Part shown: positions 47,353 to 56,979 of the stretch, in pieces
How positions within the stretch are numbered: the first letter of the stretch is position 1
How the letters are laid out: every line of letters begins with the position of its first letter
Source of the DNA: Conexibacter sp. CPCC 206217
GTDB lineage: Bacteria; Actinomycetota; Thermoleophilia; Solirubrobacterales; Solirubrobacteraceae
DNA: 64,000 nt
Direction: 5' to 3'
Assembly (NCBI RefSeq): GCF_030646165.1
Contig: NZ_JAUTDO010000004.1
Span: forward strand, 506,156 to 570,155
Program-made: the position numbers and the translations under genes
The notes under the pieces: generated by a model
Told to the model about the DNA's origin: nothing
What the model saw: only the letters and a program-made list of their open reading frames with translations
Database searches by the model: none

Positions 47353-48734
47353 GCGGGAAGCTCCAAGGTGAAGACGGTGCGGCCGGGACGCGACTCGACG
47401 CCCAGGCGCCCGCGCATGCGCTCCGCCAGCTCACTCGCGATCGCGAGTCCGAGGCCGGAGCCCTGCGTGTCGTTGGACGTGTAGAACGGCTCGAAGATCT
47501 GCGACAGCGCGTGCCGCTCGATGCCGCCGCCGTGGTCGCGCACGGCGAGGCGGGCGTAGCCGTCGTCGCGCGTCGCCGAGACGACGATGTCGGTGCCGGC
47601 GGGCGAGTGCGTCAGCGCGTTGTCGATGAGGATCCGCATGATCTGGGCGACGCGAACAGGATCGCAGAGTGCCTCGACCGGCCTGCTCGTGAGTCGCACC
47701 TCCAGATGCGCGTCGCGCTGCGCGAGGACCGGCTCGAACTCGGAGCTGACCGCGCTCGCCAGCTCCGACAGGTCGACCGGCTCCGGGCGCAGCTCCAGCG
47801 AGCCGGCCTCCAGGCGCGACAGGTCGAGCAGGTCGACGGTCAGCTTGCGCAGCCGCTCGACCTGCATCCGCACCTGCACGAGGAAGCGTCTGCGCGTCTC
47901 CTCGTCGAGCTCCTCGTCCTCCAGCAGCTCGACGAAGCCGCCGAGCGAGAAGAGCGGCGTGCGCAGCTCGTGCGACGCCGTCGCGATGAACTGCTTGCGC
48001 GCGCGGTCGAGCTGCGCGAGCTGGCGCTGCATGTCGTTGAAGGCGCGCGCGAGCTGGCCCAGCTCGTCGTCGGAGTCGACCGGGATCGGGCGCGAGAAGT
48101 CGCCCGCGGCGACCTGCTCGGCGGCCTGCTCCAGCCGCTTCACGCGCTGCGCCAGCGCGCGCGCGACGAGCCAGCCGGCCAGCACCGCGAGCGCGAGCGC
48201 GAGCGCGCCGGCGATCAGGATCTGCCCGCGCACGACCGCGACGTTGCCCTCGACGTCGCTCGTCGGGGTCGAGTAGAGCGCGACGAACGTGACTCTTCTG
48301 TCCTGTCGGATCGGCATCGCGACGACGGCGAGCGGACCGGCGGAGGTCGCCTGCGAGCCGGTCTCGGTGCGGCCGCTGCGCGCCGCGTCGGCCGCGATCT
48401 GCGGATCCAGCGCGGCTGCGCCGCTGGCCGAGTCGCTGACGGTCTCCGGCTGCGGCTCACCGCCGATCGTGTTGACCCGCATCAGCGTCAGGCGCGCGTT
48501 GGCGTGGTCGCCGGTCTGGCGCACGACCTGCTCGAGCCTGGCGGTCGGGACGATCGTTCCCGCCACCTGCGCGACCTCGAAGACGGTCTTCTGCGCCGCC
48601 TCGCGCAGCTGCGTGATCTTCTCGTCGCGCAGCCGCGACTCCAGCTGCGGCGCGATGTACAGGTAGAGCACGCCGATCGACGCGAGCGTGATCGCGAAGA
48701 ACAGGAACGCGAGCCGGTTGCGCAGCGAACGCAT
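47349..48734 (-). CDS. Sensor histidine kinase
   Basis: A 461-aa membrane sensor: helix at about 8-30, an exported sensory domain of roughly 130 residues, a second helix (about 170-195), HAMP (RVKRLEQAAEQVAAGDFSRP), the H-box FIATASHELRTPLFSLGGF, and HATPase motifs with DNALTHSPAG and GSGLGLAIASELAERM. It partners the OmpR-type regulator 26 nt upstream. The signal is unknown; coupling to DegP suggests envelope stress. Confidence 0.95.
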   Translation of the reverse strand: MRSLRNRLAFLFFAITLASIGVLYLYIAPQLESRLRDEKITQLREAAQKTVFEVAQVAGTIVPTARLEQVVRQTGDHANARLTLMRVNTIGGEPQPETVSDSASGAAALDPQIAADAARSGRTETGSQATSAGPLAVVAMPIRQDRRVTFVALYSTPTSDVEGNVAVVRGQILIAGALALALAVLAGWLVARALAQRVKRLEQAAEQVAAGDFSRPIPVDSDDELGQLARAFNDMQRQLAQLDRARKQFIATASHELRTPLFSLGGFVELLEDEELDEETRRRFLVQVRMQVERLRKLTVDLLDLSRLEAGSLELRPEPVDLSELASAVSSEFEPVLAQRDAHLEVRLTSRPVEALCDPVRVAQIMRILIDNALTHSPAGTDIVVSATRDDGYARLAVRDHGGGIERHALSQIFEPFYTSNDTQGSGLGLAIASELAERMRGRLGVESRPGRTVFTLELPA

Positions 48735-48760
48735 GACGGGGACGCGACGCGTCGGCGGGG

Positions 48761-49471
48761 CTATGACGCGTCCGTGTCGCGGAAGCGGTAGCCGACCCCG
48801 CGCACGGTGAAGAGGTACTCCGGTTCCTTCGCGTCGCGCTCGATCTTCTCGCGCAGGTGGCGGATGTGGACGTCGATCGTGCGCGGGTCGCGGTAGGCGG
48901 AGTCGCCCCACACGCGCGCCAGCAGCATGTCGCGCGTGAACACGCGGCCGGGGCTGCGCGCCAGCGTCAGCAGGATCTCGAACTCGACGAAGGTCGTCGC
49001 GATCGCCTCGCCGCGAACCGTCACCGTGCGCTTGTCCGGGTCGATCCGCAGCTCGTGCATGTCCAGCGAGCCGCCGTCGCGCTCGGACGCGCGCGACAGC
49101 TCGGAGCGGCGCAGCGCCGCCTTCACGCGGCTGCGGAACTCGCGCATCGAGAACGGCTTGGTGATGTAGTCGTCGGCGCCGATCTCCAGCCCGACGACCT
49201 TGTCGATCTCCTCCGACTTCGCCGTCAGCATGATGATCGGGACGGAGCTGCGGCTGCGCAGGCGGCGGCAGACCTCCAGCCCGTCGAGCTGCGGCAGCAT
49301 GACGTCGAGCACGACAAGGTCGAACGGGCGCTCGTCGAAGCGCTCGAGTGCCTCCCGCCCATCCGTCGCCTGAACGACCTCGTAGCCGTCTCTGCGCAGG
49401 GGGTAGGAGAGCAGGGTCTGGATCGACTGCTCGTCGTCGACCAGCAGGATGCGCGTTGATCGCTCGGTCAT
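48761..49471 (-). CDS. OmpR-family response regulator
   Basis: A 236-aa regulator with receiver domain (LLVDDEQSIQTLL, phospho-acceptor Asp in LVVLDVMLPQLDG, TAKSEE, Lys in ITKPFSMREF) and winged-helix DNA-binding domain (TFVEFEILLTLARSPGRVFT, DVHIRHLREKIE, VRGVGYRF). First gene of the regulator-kinase-protease-trehalose series. The ATG follows GGGAG. Confidence 0.96.
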   Translation of the reverse strand: MTERSTRILLVDDEQSIQTLLSYPLRRDGYEVVQATDGREALERFDERPFDLVVLDVMLPQLDGLEVCRRLRSRSSVPIIMLTAKSEEIDKVVGLEIGADDYITKPFSMREFRSRVKAALRRSELSRASERDGGSLDMHELRIDPDKRTVTVRGEAIATTFVEFEILLTLARSPGRVFTRDMLLARVWGDSAYRDPRTIDVHIRHLREKIERDAKEPEYLFTVRGVGYRFRDTDAS

Positions 49472-49551
49472 CAGCTCCCGCTCGGAAGGTTAGTGCGTTG
49501 GCGCACGTACGCACAGGCGAGCCGGCCGGCCGGCCTGGATAACCTGCGGGT

Positions 49552-51303
49552 GTGCTCGACCCGCGGATCTACCGTGCCGCGTTCTTCCCCCTCCTGTTCG
49601 TGTTGGTGCTCGTCGGCTTCTCGCTGCGCGAACAACCGCGCGGGGCGACGACGACGCTGGCGCCCGACGCCTTCGACGGCGCCGGTGCCTTCAGGCAGCT
49701 CGACGCGCTCGCGACGGCCGCGCCGAACCGAGAACCGGGCTCCGCAGGCGACGCGCGCATCGCCGCGCGCGTGCGGGAAGGGCTCAGAGCGAACGGCTTC
49801 GACGTCAGCTCACGCCGCTTCCAGGCGCAGACGAGCGCGGGCGAGCGGACGGTCGAGACGGTCCTCGGCGAGCGCACCGGCTTCTCCAGCAGGCGGATCC
49901 TCGTCGTGACGCAGCGCGACGCGGTCGGCAGCCCGGCGCGCGCGCAGCTGTCGGCGACCGCCGCGCTGCTGGAGCTGGCGCGCGTGCTCGGCCAGCGCAC
50001 GCTCGACCGCACGCTCGTGCTCGCGTCGATCAGCGGCGGCCCCGCGGCGGCGCGGGAGCTGGCGCAGAACCCGGGCGGACCGGTCGACGCCGTGATCGTG
50101 CTCGGCGACATGGCCGGCACCGAGACGGTCCAGCCGCTCGTCGTGCCGTGGGGCGACGACGCCAGCGTCGCGCCGCTGCAGCTGCGCCGCACGGTCGAGC
50201 TGGCGCTCGGGACCGAGGCCACGCTGCGCTCCAGCGGCTCCTCGCCGGCGTCGCAGTTCACGCGCCTGGCGGTGCCGCTGACGGTCGGCCTGCAGGGGCC
50301 GTTCGTCGGCGCTGGCCTGCCGGCGGTGCTGCTGTCGGCCAGCGGCGAGCGGCCGCCGGCGGCCGACCAGCCGGTCTCGAGAGAGCGCATGACGGCGTTC
50401 GGGCGCACCGCGCTGCGCAGCGTCAGCGCGCTCGACTCCAACCCCGAGGTGGCGCCGCCGTCGGCCTACGTGCTGATCGAGAGAAAGCTGCTGCCGGCGT
50501 GGCCGATCCGCCTGCTGGGCGCGGCGCTGCTGCTGCCGGTGCTGCTGGCGGCGATCGACGGGTTCGCGCGCGTGCGCCGCCGCCACGAGCCGGTCGGCAG
50601 CTGGCTGCGCTGGGTCGGCGCCTGCGCGCTGCCGTTCGTGCTCGGGCTGCTGCTGACGCTGCTGCTGAAGCTGACCGGCCTGCTCGACGCCGTCCCGCCG
50701 GGACCGGTCGCCGCGGGCGCGATTCCGCGCGACGGGACGGCGCTCGCCGCGATCGTCAGCGTGCTGGTCGTGATCGTGCTCGGCTGGTTCGCGCTGCGAC
50801 CGCTGGTGGCGCGGCTGGTCGGCGCGCAGGGCGATCCCGCCACGCCGGGCGCCGCGTCGGCCGTCGTGCTCGTGCTGTGTGCGCTGGCGCTCGTCGTCTG
50901 GCTCGTCAACCCGTACGCGGCGCTGCTGCTGGTGCCGGCGCTGCACTTCTGGCTGCTGGCGATCGGGTCGCAGTCGCGGATCCATCCGTTCGCGGCGCTC
51001 GCGCTGTTCCTCGCCGGTCTGCTGCCGCCGCTGCTGATCGCCTACTCCTACATGCACCAGCTCGGCCTCGATCCGCTCGAGCTGGCGTGGATGGGCGTGC
51101 TGCTGGTCGCCGGCGGCGGGATCGGCTTCGGGATGGCGCTCGTCTGGGCGCTGCTGCTCGGCTGCGCCGGCGCGGTCCTGACGATCGTGCTGCGCAGCTG
51201 GTCGGGCGGCCCCGAGGCGTCCGCGCCGGTGACGGTGCGCGGCCCGTCGTCCTACGCCGGTCCGGGCTCGCTCGGCGGCACCGAATCGGCGCTGCGGCGG
51301 TGA
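49552..51303 (+). CDS. Membrane protein with degenerate M28 peptidase-like domain
   Basis: A 583-aa protein: N-terminal anchor (about 10-24), an exported domain of about 270 residues with the layout of M28 zinc aminopeptidases (RILVVTQRDAVG, then LLELARVLGQRTLDRTLVLA), then about eight transmembrane helices. In true M28 enzymes the first motif is HXD and is followed by GANDNASG and an EE pair; here the histidine is Gln 121 and the other ligands are missing. It is therefore probably inactive. GTG start; TAACCT ends 6 nt before it. It lies before a sortase, divergent from the response regulator. Confidence 0.8.
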   Translation: MLDPRIYRAAFFPLLFVLVLVGFSLREQPRGATTTLAPDAFDGAGAFRQLDALATAAPNREPGSAGDARIAARVREGLRANGFDVSSRRFQAQTSAGERTVETVLGERTGFSSRRILVVTQRDAVGSPARAQLSATAALLELARVLGQRTLDRTLVLASISGGPAAARELAQNPGGPVDAVIVLGDMAGTETVQPLVVPWGDDASVAPLQLRRTVELALGTEATLRSSGSSPASQFTRLAVPLTVGLQGPFVGAGLPAVLLSASGERPPAADQPVSRERMTAFGRTALRSVSALDSNPEVAPPSAYVLIERKLLPAWPIRLLGAALLLPVLLAAIDGFARVRRRHEPVGSWLRWVGACALPFVLGLLLTLLLKLTGLLDAVPPGPVAAGAIPRDGTALAAIVSVLVVIVLGWFALRPLVARLVGAQGDPATPGAASAVVLVLCALALVVWLVNPYAALLLVPALHFWLLAIGSQSRIHPFAALALFLAGLLPPLLIAYSYMHQLGLDPLELAWMGVLLVAGGGIGFGMALVWALLLGCAGAVLTIVLRSWSGGPEASAPVTVRGPSSYAGPGSLGGTESALRR

Positions 51304-51369
51304 ACGCCGGCGGCGCACGCGGCCGCCGCGCACGCGGCGGCCCGCTCAACGGACCGGCATACTGAGCTG

Positions 51370-52074
51370 ATGCGGCGCGCCCTGCGGGCTCTCTCCACCG
51401 TCCTGATCGTGGCCGGCGCGCTGCTGCTGGCGGACGCCGGCATCACGCTGCTCTGGCAGGAGCCGATCTCGGCGTTCATCGCCAACAGGCAGCAGAACAA
51501 GCTGTCCCAGCAGCTGCAGCAGATCGAGCAGACCGCGCCGACGCCGCTGCAGAGCAGAGCGCTCGCGGCGCTCAGAACCGAGCAGCACAGGATCGCCTTC
51601 CTCGCGCGCGTGGCGCGGCGCGAGGCGAAGGACGGCGAGCCGTTCGGGCGGTTGCGGATCCCGTCGATCGGCCAGGACTCCGTCGTCGTCAACGGGACCG
51701 CGCCGGACGACCTGCGCAAGGGGCCCGGCCACTATCCCGACACGAACTTCCCGGGACTCGGCGGCACCGTCGCGATCGCCGGCCACCGCACCACCTACGG
51801 CGCGCCGTTCAACAAGATCGACCAGATCGGCAGGGGCGACACGCTGGTCCTCGAGATGCCCTACGCGCGCTTCACCTACGTCTTCACGAGACAGCTGATC
51901 GTGAAGCCGACGGCGACGTGGGTGACGAGAGACGTCGGCTACGAGCAGCTCGTGCTGTCGGCCTGCCACCCGCTCTTCAGCGCCGCCGAGCGGATCATCG
52001 TGTTCGCCCGCCTGCAGTCCGTGCAGGAGCGCGGGGCGGCCGCCTCGCCGTCGCGCCAGCGCGCCGCGAACTGA
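51370..52074 (+). CDS. Sortase (class E-like)
   Basis: Transpeptidase that anchors surface proteins. The 234-aa protein has a signal anchor (about 10-28), a coiled-coil stalk with QQNKLSQQLQQIEQ, and the sortase fold with catalytic His 139 in IAGHRTTYGAPF, Cys 199 in LVLSACHPLF and Arg 208 in SAAERIIVF. It matches actinobacterial class E enzymes. No LPXTG/LAXTG substrate gene is evident nearby. A CATACT box ends 6 nt before the ATG. Confidence 0.92.
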   Translation: MRRALRALSTVLIVAGALLLADAGITLLWQEPISAFIANRQQNKLSQQLQQIEQTAPTPLQSRALAALRTEQHRIAFLARVARREAKDGEPFGRLRIPSIGQDSVVVNGTAPDDLRKGPGHYPDTNFPGLGGTVAIAGHRTTYGAPFNKIDQIGRGDTLVLEMPYARFTYVFTRQLIVKPTATWVTRDVGYEQLVLSACHPLFSAAERIIVFARLQSVQERGAAASPSRQRAAN

Positions 52075-52282
52075 CCGCGGCCGAGCGGCCGCAGCAGTCT
52101 GACCGCGATCCGGCGCATCGACATCCGGACGCCTTCGTCTGGCCGGATGTCCAACTACGAACCCTGTTGCTCATGTGCCACCTCGGGGGTGGCGATAGAC
52201 GGGTCAAGGACGGGCATCCTGATCAAGCGGGAAGCGCATTCGAGCGTGCCGCTGGCTTCAGCGCGCACGCGTCCGGAGAACC

Positions 52283-52492
52283 ATGGACGAAACCAGAGCG
52301 ATGAAGATCGACGAACTCAGAAACCGCATTGCGCGGGCGGACTACGACGTGGACGTCGACGCTGTCGCGGAGGCGTTCGTCGTCCGCATGCTCGCCGTCC
52401 ACGGCGCGCTGCGCCGCGCCGACGTGCGCGCCCTGCTGGGCGACGCCTACGACGAGATCGGCGGCGTCCCGTCGCGGAAGTCGTGCTCGTAG
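52283..52492 (+). CDS. FlgM-like (anti-sigma-28) small protein
   Basis: A 69-aa protein whose first half [20 protein letters not shown] and [11 protein letters not shown] resembles the sigma-28-binding C-terminal part of FlgM (consensus like I-xx-LR-xx-I-xxGxYxVDxxxVAEA). The second half ([17 protein letters not shown]) is unfamiliar. GGAGAACC precedes the ATG; ATG 52301 is an alternative start. No flagellar gene is in the window. Its last 46 nt overlap the 3' end of the convergent thiL. Confidence 0.6.
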   Translation: MDETRAMKIDELRNRIARADYDVDVDAVAEAFVVRMLAVHGALRRADVRALLGDAYDEIGGVPSRKSCS

Positions 52493-53478
52493 CCGCGCAG
52501 TCGTGCGCTGTCGCCCGCCGCCGCCTCGGCGTCGCCGGCTGACAGCAGCACGGCGCCGGCTGCGGACGACGCGCCGGTCGCGGCGACCGTGCCGATCCAC
52601 GTGATCGGGGCGGCCCGCTCCGCCGCTCCACGTGCCGCAGGCGGCACGCAGACGCACAGCTCGTAGTCCTCGCCGGCAGTCGCCGCGAACGCCGCGGGCT
52701 CGTGACCGAGCGCGCGCGCGACCTCGGCGACGCCGTCGGCGAGCGGGATCAGCTCCAGCTCCAGCCGCAGTCGGACGCCGCTGCGGTGGGCGATGTGGTC
52801 GGCGTCGGTCGCGAGGCCGTCGGACAGGTCGACCATCGCGCTGGCGCCCGCGGCCGCCAGCGCACGGCCCGCGGCGATCCGCGGCAGCGGCCTCAGGTGG
52901 GCCTGCACGAGCGCGTCGCGCGTCGCGCCCGGCGCGAGCTGCGCGCGGCCGTCCAGCAGCGCGAGTCCGGCGCCGGAGCCGCCGAGCGGGCCGGTCACGC
53001 CGACGAGGTCGCCGGGCCGTGCGCCGTCGCGCCCGACCAGCTCCCGCTCGCTGTCGGCCCACCCGACGACGGTGACGGAGACGACGAGCGCGGGGCCGCG
53101 CGCGAGGTCGCCGCCGGCGATCGCGACGCCGCAGCTGTGCGCGAGCGCCTGCGCGGAGCGAAACAGCTCCAGCACGTCCTCCTGCTCCAGCCCGGGCGGC
53201 AGCACGATCGCGAGATACGCCTCGCCGGGATCGGCGCCCATCGCGCCGAGGTCCGACAGCGCGCCGGCGAGCGCGCGGTGGCCGACGTCGGCGAGCGTCG
53301 CCGTCGCGTGCGGCGGGGCGAGGCGGAAGTGGACGCCGTCGACCATCGTGTCGACCGACGTGACGGCAAACGGTCGTGCGCGCACGACGGCAGCGTCGTC
53401 CCCGATACGGCGGACGACGCGGTCGTGGTCATGGTCGAGAATCTCGCTCAGCGCTTCGATCAGCGCGAGCTCTCGCAT
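52447..53478 (-). CDS. thiL: Thiamine-monophosphate kinase
   Basis: Phosphorylates thiamine monophosphate to thiamine diphosphate. The 343-aa protein has [60 protein letters not shown], a GPLGGSGAG glycine loop and [12 protein letters not shown]. It lies 40 nt after infA on the same strand, probably co-transcribed. Confidence 0.95.
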   Translation of the reverse strand: MRELALIEALSEILDHDHDRVVRRIGDDAAVVRARPFAVTSVDTMVDGVHFRLAPPHATATLADVGHRALAGALSDLGAMGADPGEAYLAIVLPPGLEQEDVLELFRSAQALAHSCGVAIAGGDLARGPALVVSVTVVGWADSERELVGRDGARPGDLVGVTGPLGGSGAGLALLDGRAQLAPGATRDALVQAHLRPLPRIAAGRALAAAGASAMVDLSDGLATDADHIAHRSGVRLRLELELIPLADGVAEVARALGHEPAAFAATAGEDYELCVCVPPAARGAAERAAPITWIGTVAATGASSAAGAVLLSAGDAEAAAGDSARLRGYEHDFRDGTPPISS

Positions 53479-53518
53479 CGGTCAGGCTGCCCCGAGTCGG
53501 GCTCGGTCCGCCCGCCGC

Positions 53519-53737
53519 TCAGCGGTGGCGGTAGACGATGCGCGCGCGGTCGAGGTCGTACGGCGACAGCTCGCAGCGCACGCGATCGCCCGGCAGGATG
53601 CGGATGCGGAAGCGGCGCATCTTGCCGGCCACGTGGCCGAGGACGAGATGCCCGTTGTCGAGTCTCACGCGGAACATTGCGTTCGGCAGGGCCTCGACGA
53701 CCTCGCCTTCGAGCTCGACCTTTTCTTCCTTCGGCAA
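53519..53737 (-). CDS. infA: Translation initiation factor IF-1
   Basis: OB-fold factor that blocks the ribosomal A site during initiation. The 72-aa protein starts at TTG (53737), with [40 protein letters not shown] and [19 protein letters not shown], typical of IF-1. An AGGA lies 8 nt upstream. It is away from the ribosomal protein operon where infA normally sits next to rpmJ, so this may be the sole copy relocated or a paralogue. Confidence 0.95.
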   Translation of the reverse strand: MPKEEKVELEGEVVEALPNAMFRVRLDNGHLVLGHVAGKMRRFRIRILPGDRVRCELSPYDLDRARIVYRHR

Positions 53738-53880
53738 ACCGTGTCCTATCTGGGTGGGTGGATGTGGGCAGGCGCACGCAGCGCGCAGGCGCCCACCAAA
53801 GAAAGGTACCAGCCACCGCAGGGGCGGGGGGCGAATTCAGCGGCCGCAGCGGCGACCGCAGCGCGCGTCGGCGCTCGGAC

Positions 53881-56055
53881 TCAGTTGCCCGGGGCGGCTG
53901 CGCCGCCGCCCTCGCCGCCGCCGGACGGCGTCTGTATGTCCGGCTCGCCCTGGGGCGGCCTGGCATAGGCACCGGGATCGGGGTTGGCCGTGCCGGTGTC
54001 GCCCCCGGTCGTGCCGTCGTCCGTCGTCCCGTCGTCGGAGCTGCCGTCGTCGGTCCCGTCGTACGAGTAGTCCTCGTCGTCCTGCTTGCCGGTGCTGGCG
54101 TATCTGCCGAAGAACGGCTCGGACTCGAACGTGCCGCCCTCGGGCCAGTCGGCGCCGCAATAGCCGTCGGAGGCGACCTGCATGTAGTCGTGCCAGATCG
54201 GCGCGGGGAACGTGCCGCCCTGCACGGACATGCCGTGCACGACCATCGGCGTCGGCGTCTTGTAGCCCATCCAGACGGCGGTCGACAGTCTCGGCGTGAA
54301 GCCGACGAACCAGGCGTCCTTGATGTCGCTGGTCGTGCCCGTCTTGCCGCCGGCGGGGCAGCCGTAGCCGGCGCTGACGCCGGTGCCGGACTGGACGTTC
54401 TTCTCCAGCACCGAGCGGGCCATCTCCGTCTGCGCCGGCGTGAAGGTGCGCTTGCTTCTGGTTCTGCCGAGGTCCTGGACGTCGCCGTTGCGCAACCGCA
54501 CTCTCGTGATGATCGTCGGCGTGTGGCGGATGCCGCCGTTGGCGATCGTCGCGTACGCGTTGGCCATCTCCAGCACGGTGACGCCGTTGGTGAGGCCGCC
54601 GAGGCCCTCGGCCGGGTACGCGTCGAGTCTCGACGTGATGCCGAGGTCGTAGGCTGCCTGGCGCACGGCTTCGGGCGTGACGTCGGCGTCGAGCTGCGCG
54701 TAGACGGTGTTGTCGGACTGCAGCGTCGCGGCGGTGATCGTCTCGCTGCCGCTGTAGGTGAGGCCGAAGGTCTTGACGCCGTAGGTCGGGTCGCTCGCGA
54801 GCCAGCCGGGCTGCAGCTCTCTCGACGTGTAGTACGTCGTGTCCGGATTGATGCCCTTGCGCAGGGCCGCCATCAGCACCATCGTCTTGAAGGTCGAGCC
54901 GGGCTGACGCTGCGCGGTCGCGGCGTAGTTGTAGTTCGTCTTGCCGTCCTTCTCGTCGCCGTAGACGGCGGACGAGGCCATCGCGAGGATGTGGCCGTTG
55001 GCGGGGTCGACGGTGACGATCGCGGCCGGCGGATCGGCCGGGTCGTAGAGCACGCCTCTGATCGCGGCGCGCGCCGCGTCCTGCTTGGCGAGGTCGATCG
55101 ACGTATAGACTCTCAGCCCGCCTGCGCGCACGACGTCGGCGCCGTACTTGGCGATCAGCTGCTGTCTGATGTAGTCGAAGACGAACGGCTCCCTGCGCTG
55201 CTGGTAGAAGGCGTTCGCCTTCACCCCCAGCGGGCTCGCCTTCGCCTCCTCGGCCTGCGCCGGCGTGATGTATCTGGAGTCGACCATCGCGTCGAGCACC
55301 TCGGAGCGGCGCTGCTTGGCGCGTTTGGGGAACTCGAACGGGTTGTAGCCGCTGGGCGCCTGCGGCAGGCCGGCGAGCAGCGCCGACTCGGCCAGGTTCA
55401 GCTGCGAGGCCGGCTTGTCGAACAGCACGCGCGCCGCCGCCTGGACGCCGATCGCCTCCTGGCCGCCGACCGTCGTGAACGGCACGTTGTTCAGATACGA
55501 GACGAGTATCCACTCCTTCGAGTGGAGCTTCTCCAGTTCGTCGGCGAGCTTCGCCTCGCGGATCTTGCGCGTCAGATCCTTTCTGTATCTGTTCTCCGTT
55601 ATGTAGAGATTGCGCACCAGCTGCATCGTCAGCGTCGAACCGCCCTGCGACGAGGCGTCGCCGTCGGTGACGTTCTTGACGGCGGCGCGCACGACGCCGA
55701 GATAGTCGACGCCGCTGTGCTTGTAGAAGCGCTTGTCCTCGATCGCGACGGTCGCGCGCTTCATCAGCAGCGGGATCTGCGCGCCGTCGATCGGCGTGCG
55801 CAGCGTGTCGCCGCCGGCGATGAAGCCGAGCCGCGAGCCGTCGCCGGCGTAGACGGTCGAGATCGCGCCGGCCGGCTTGGGCCGGATCTGCTCGATATCG
55901 GGCGTGTCGTCGACGACGCCCATGACCCAGGTCGCACCGACCACGCCGGCGCCGATGCCGCCGAGCAGCAACAGCGTCACGATGACGAGGATGGTGCGCC
56001 GCACGGGGCGGCCGCGGTTGCGCTTGCGGCGCTTCTGTCGCTCTCGACGACTCAC
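53881..56055 (-). CDS. Bifunctional penicillin-binding protein (class A)
   Basis: Peptidoglycan polymerase and crosslinker. The 724-aa protein has a basic N-terminus, one membrane anchor (about 20-42), the GT51 domain with EDKRFYKHSGVD and GGSTLTMQLVRN, and the transpeptidase domain with STFK, SDN and GKTGTTSDIKD motifs. The C-terminal ~90 residues are Asp/Gly/Thr-rich and disordered. Start is GTG 56055. Arginine AGA codons are frequent. Confidence 0.95.
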   Translation of the reverse strand: MSRRERQKRRKRNRGRPVRRTILVIVTLLLLGGIGAGVVGATWVMGVVDDTPDIEQIRPKPAGAISTVYAGDGSRLGFIAGGDTLRTPIDGAQIPLLMKRATVAIEDKRFYKHSGVDYLGVVRAAVKNVTDGDASSQGGSTLTMQLVRNLYITENRYRKDLTRKIREAKLADELEKLHSKEWILVSYLNNVPFTTVGGQEAIGVQAAARVLFDKPASQLNLAESALLAGLPQAPSGYNPFEFPKRAKQRRSEVLDAMVDSRYITPAQAEEAKASPLGVKANAFYQQRREPFVFDYIRQQLIAKYGADVVRAGGLRVYTSIDLAKQDAARAAIRGVLYDPADPPAAIVTVDPANGHILAMASSAVYGDEKDGKTNYNYAATAQRQPGSTFKTMVLMAALRKGINPDTTYYTSRELQPGWLASDPTYGVKTFGLTYSGSETITAATLQSDNTVYAQLDADVTPEAVRQAAYDLGITSRLDAYPAEGLGGLTNGVTVLEMANAYATIANGGIRHTPTIITRVRLRNGDVQDLGRTRSKRTFTPAQTEMARSVLEKNVQSGTGVSAGYGCPAGGKTGTTSDIKDAWFVGFTPRLSTAVWMGYKTPTPMVVHGMSVQGGTFPAPIWHDYMQVASDGYCGADWPEGGTFESEPFFGRYASTGKQDDEDYSYDGTDDGSSDDGTTDDGTTGGDTGTANPDPGAYARPPQGEPDIQTPSGGGEGGGAAAPGN

Positions 56056-56157
56056 GGGTCCGGGGGAGACGAAGCGCCGCAGATCAGCGGCGCCGGTGCC
56101 AAAAGGATAGCCAGACGCGGATTTCGGCCAGCCGGGCCGGGCTCCTGCCGCTGGTGC

Positions 56158-56979
56158 TCAGCTTGCAGCGAGCTCGCTCAGCAGGCCGCGCTCGCGCAGC
56201 GCCCGCAGCGCGTCCGCGCGCAGCGCCGAGGCGTGCAGCGGTCGCTCGCGCGGCCCGACCGTGCCGCGCGAGAGCGTGTAGCGGACGCCCTCGGAGGCGA
56301 CCTCGCCGATTCGCGCCACGGGCGTCCCCTCGATTCTGGCGAGCGCGTCCAGGACAGCGTCGGCGTCGAGCGCCAGCGGCAGCCAGAGGTCGACCTCCAG
56401 GTCGATCTGCGGCTCGACGATCGAGTCGTTGCGCAGCACGCCGGAGGCCAGCCGCTCGTTCGGGATGAAGACGCGGTGGCCGTCGCCGCCGCGCACGACG
56501 GTGTAATTCAGCCGCACGTCCTCGACGGTGCCGCTCTCCTCCTCGATCGCGACGCTGTCGCCGATTCGCAGCGGCTGCGCGATCGTCAGCATCACACCGG
56601 CGATCAGGTTCGCCAGCGTCTGGCGCGCCGCGAAGCCGATCACGGCCGCGAGCAGCGCGCTGGAGGCGAGCACGGTCGTCGCGAGCTGGCTGAGCGCGTC
56701 GAACTGGGCGAGCGCCGTCATCGCGCCGATCACGAGGATCACGAGCGTCGTCAGCCGCCGCAGGAAGCGCATCCGCGTGTCGACCTCGGACGTCAGGTCG
56801 TCTCTCATGACGGCCTCGGCGAACCGCTTGCCGCGATGGAAGATCGCGCGGTCGACGACCCATGCGACGACCACCGCGATCAGCAGCGAGAGGATCGCGG
56901 CGGCCCAGCGGTGCTCGCCGAGGAAGCCGTCCGACGACGCCGCCGAGACGAACGGGATGACAACATCGGCGGCGACCAT
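56158..56979 (-). CDS. MscS-family mechanosensitive channel
   Basis: A 273-aa small-conductance channel: three N-terminal helices, pore helix region with LASSALLAAVIGFAARQTLAN, then LIAGVMLTIAQPLRIGDSVA and a beta-domain with VEDVRLNYTVVR and FIPNERLASGVLRNDS. It releases solutes on hypo-osmotic shock. ATG 56979-56977 shares the CATG with the divergent gene. A TACGCT box lies 8 nt before it. Confidence 0.93.
   Translation of the reverse strand: MVAADVVIPFVSAASSDGFLGEHRWAAAILSLLIAVVVAWVVDRAIFHRGKRFAEAVMRDDLTSEVDTRMRFLRRLTTLVILVIGAMTALAQFDALSQLATTVLASSALLAAVIGFAARQTLANLIAGVMLTIAQPLRIGDSVAIEEESGTVEDVRLNYTVVRGGDGHRVFIPNERLASGVLRNDSIVEPQIDLEVDLWLPLALDADAVLDALARIEGTPVARIGEVASEGVRYTLSRGTVGPRERPLHASALRADALRALRERGLLSELAAS

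Noticed and set aside
52170..52198. Sigma-28-type promoter before the FlgM-like gene
   Set aside because: GGCGATAG resembles GCCGATAA, but the -35 part and spacing do not fit well enough to annotate.
52150..52260. Riboswitch (for example cyclic di-GMP) upstream of the FlgM-like gene
   Set aside because: Only a small GCCACC/GGTGGC hairpin is present; the conserved core of known riboswitch classes was not recognised.
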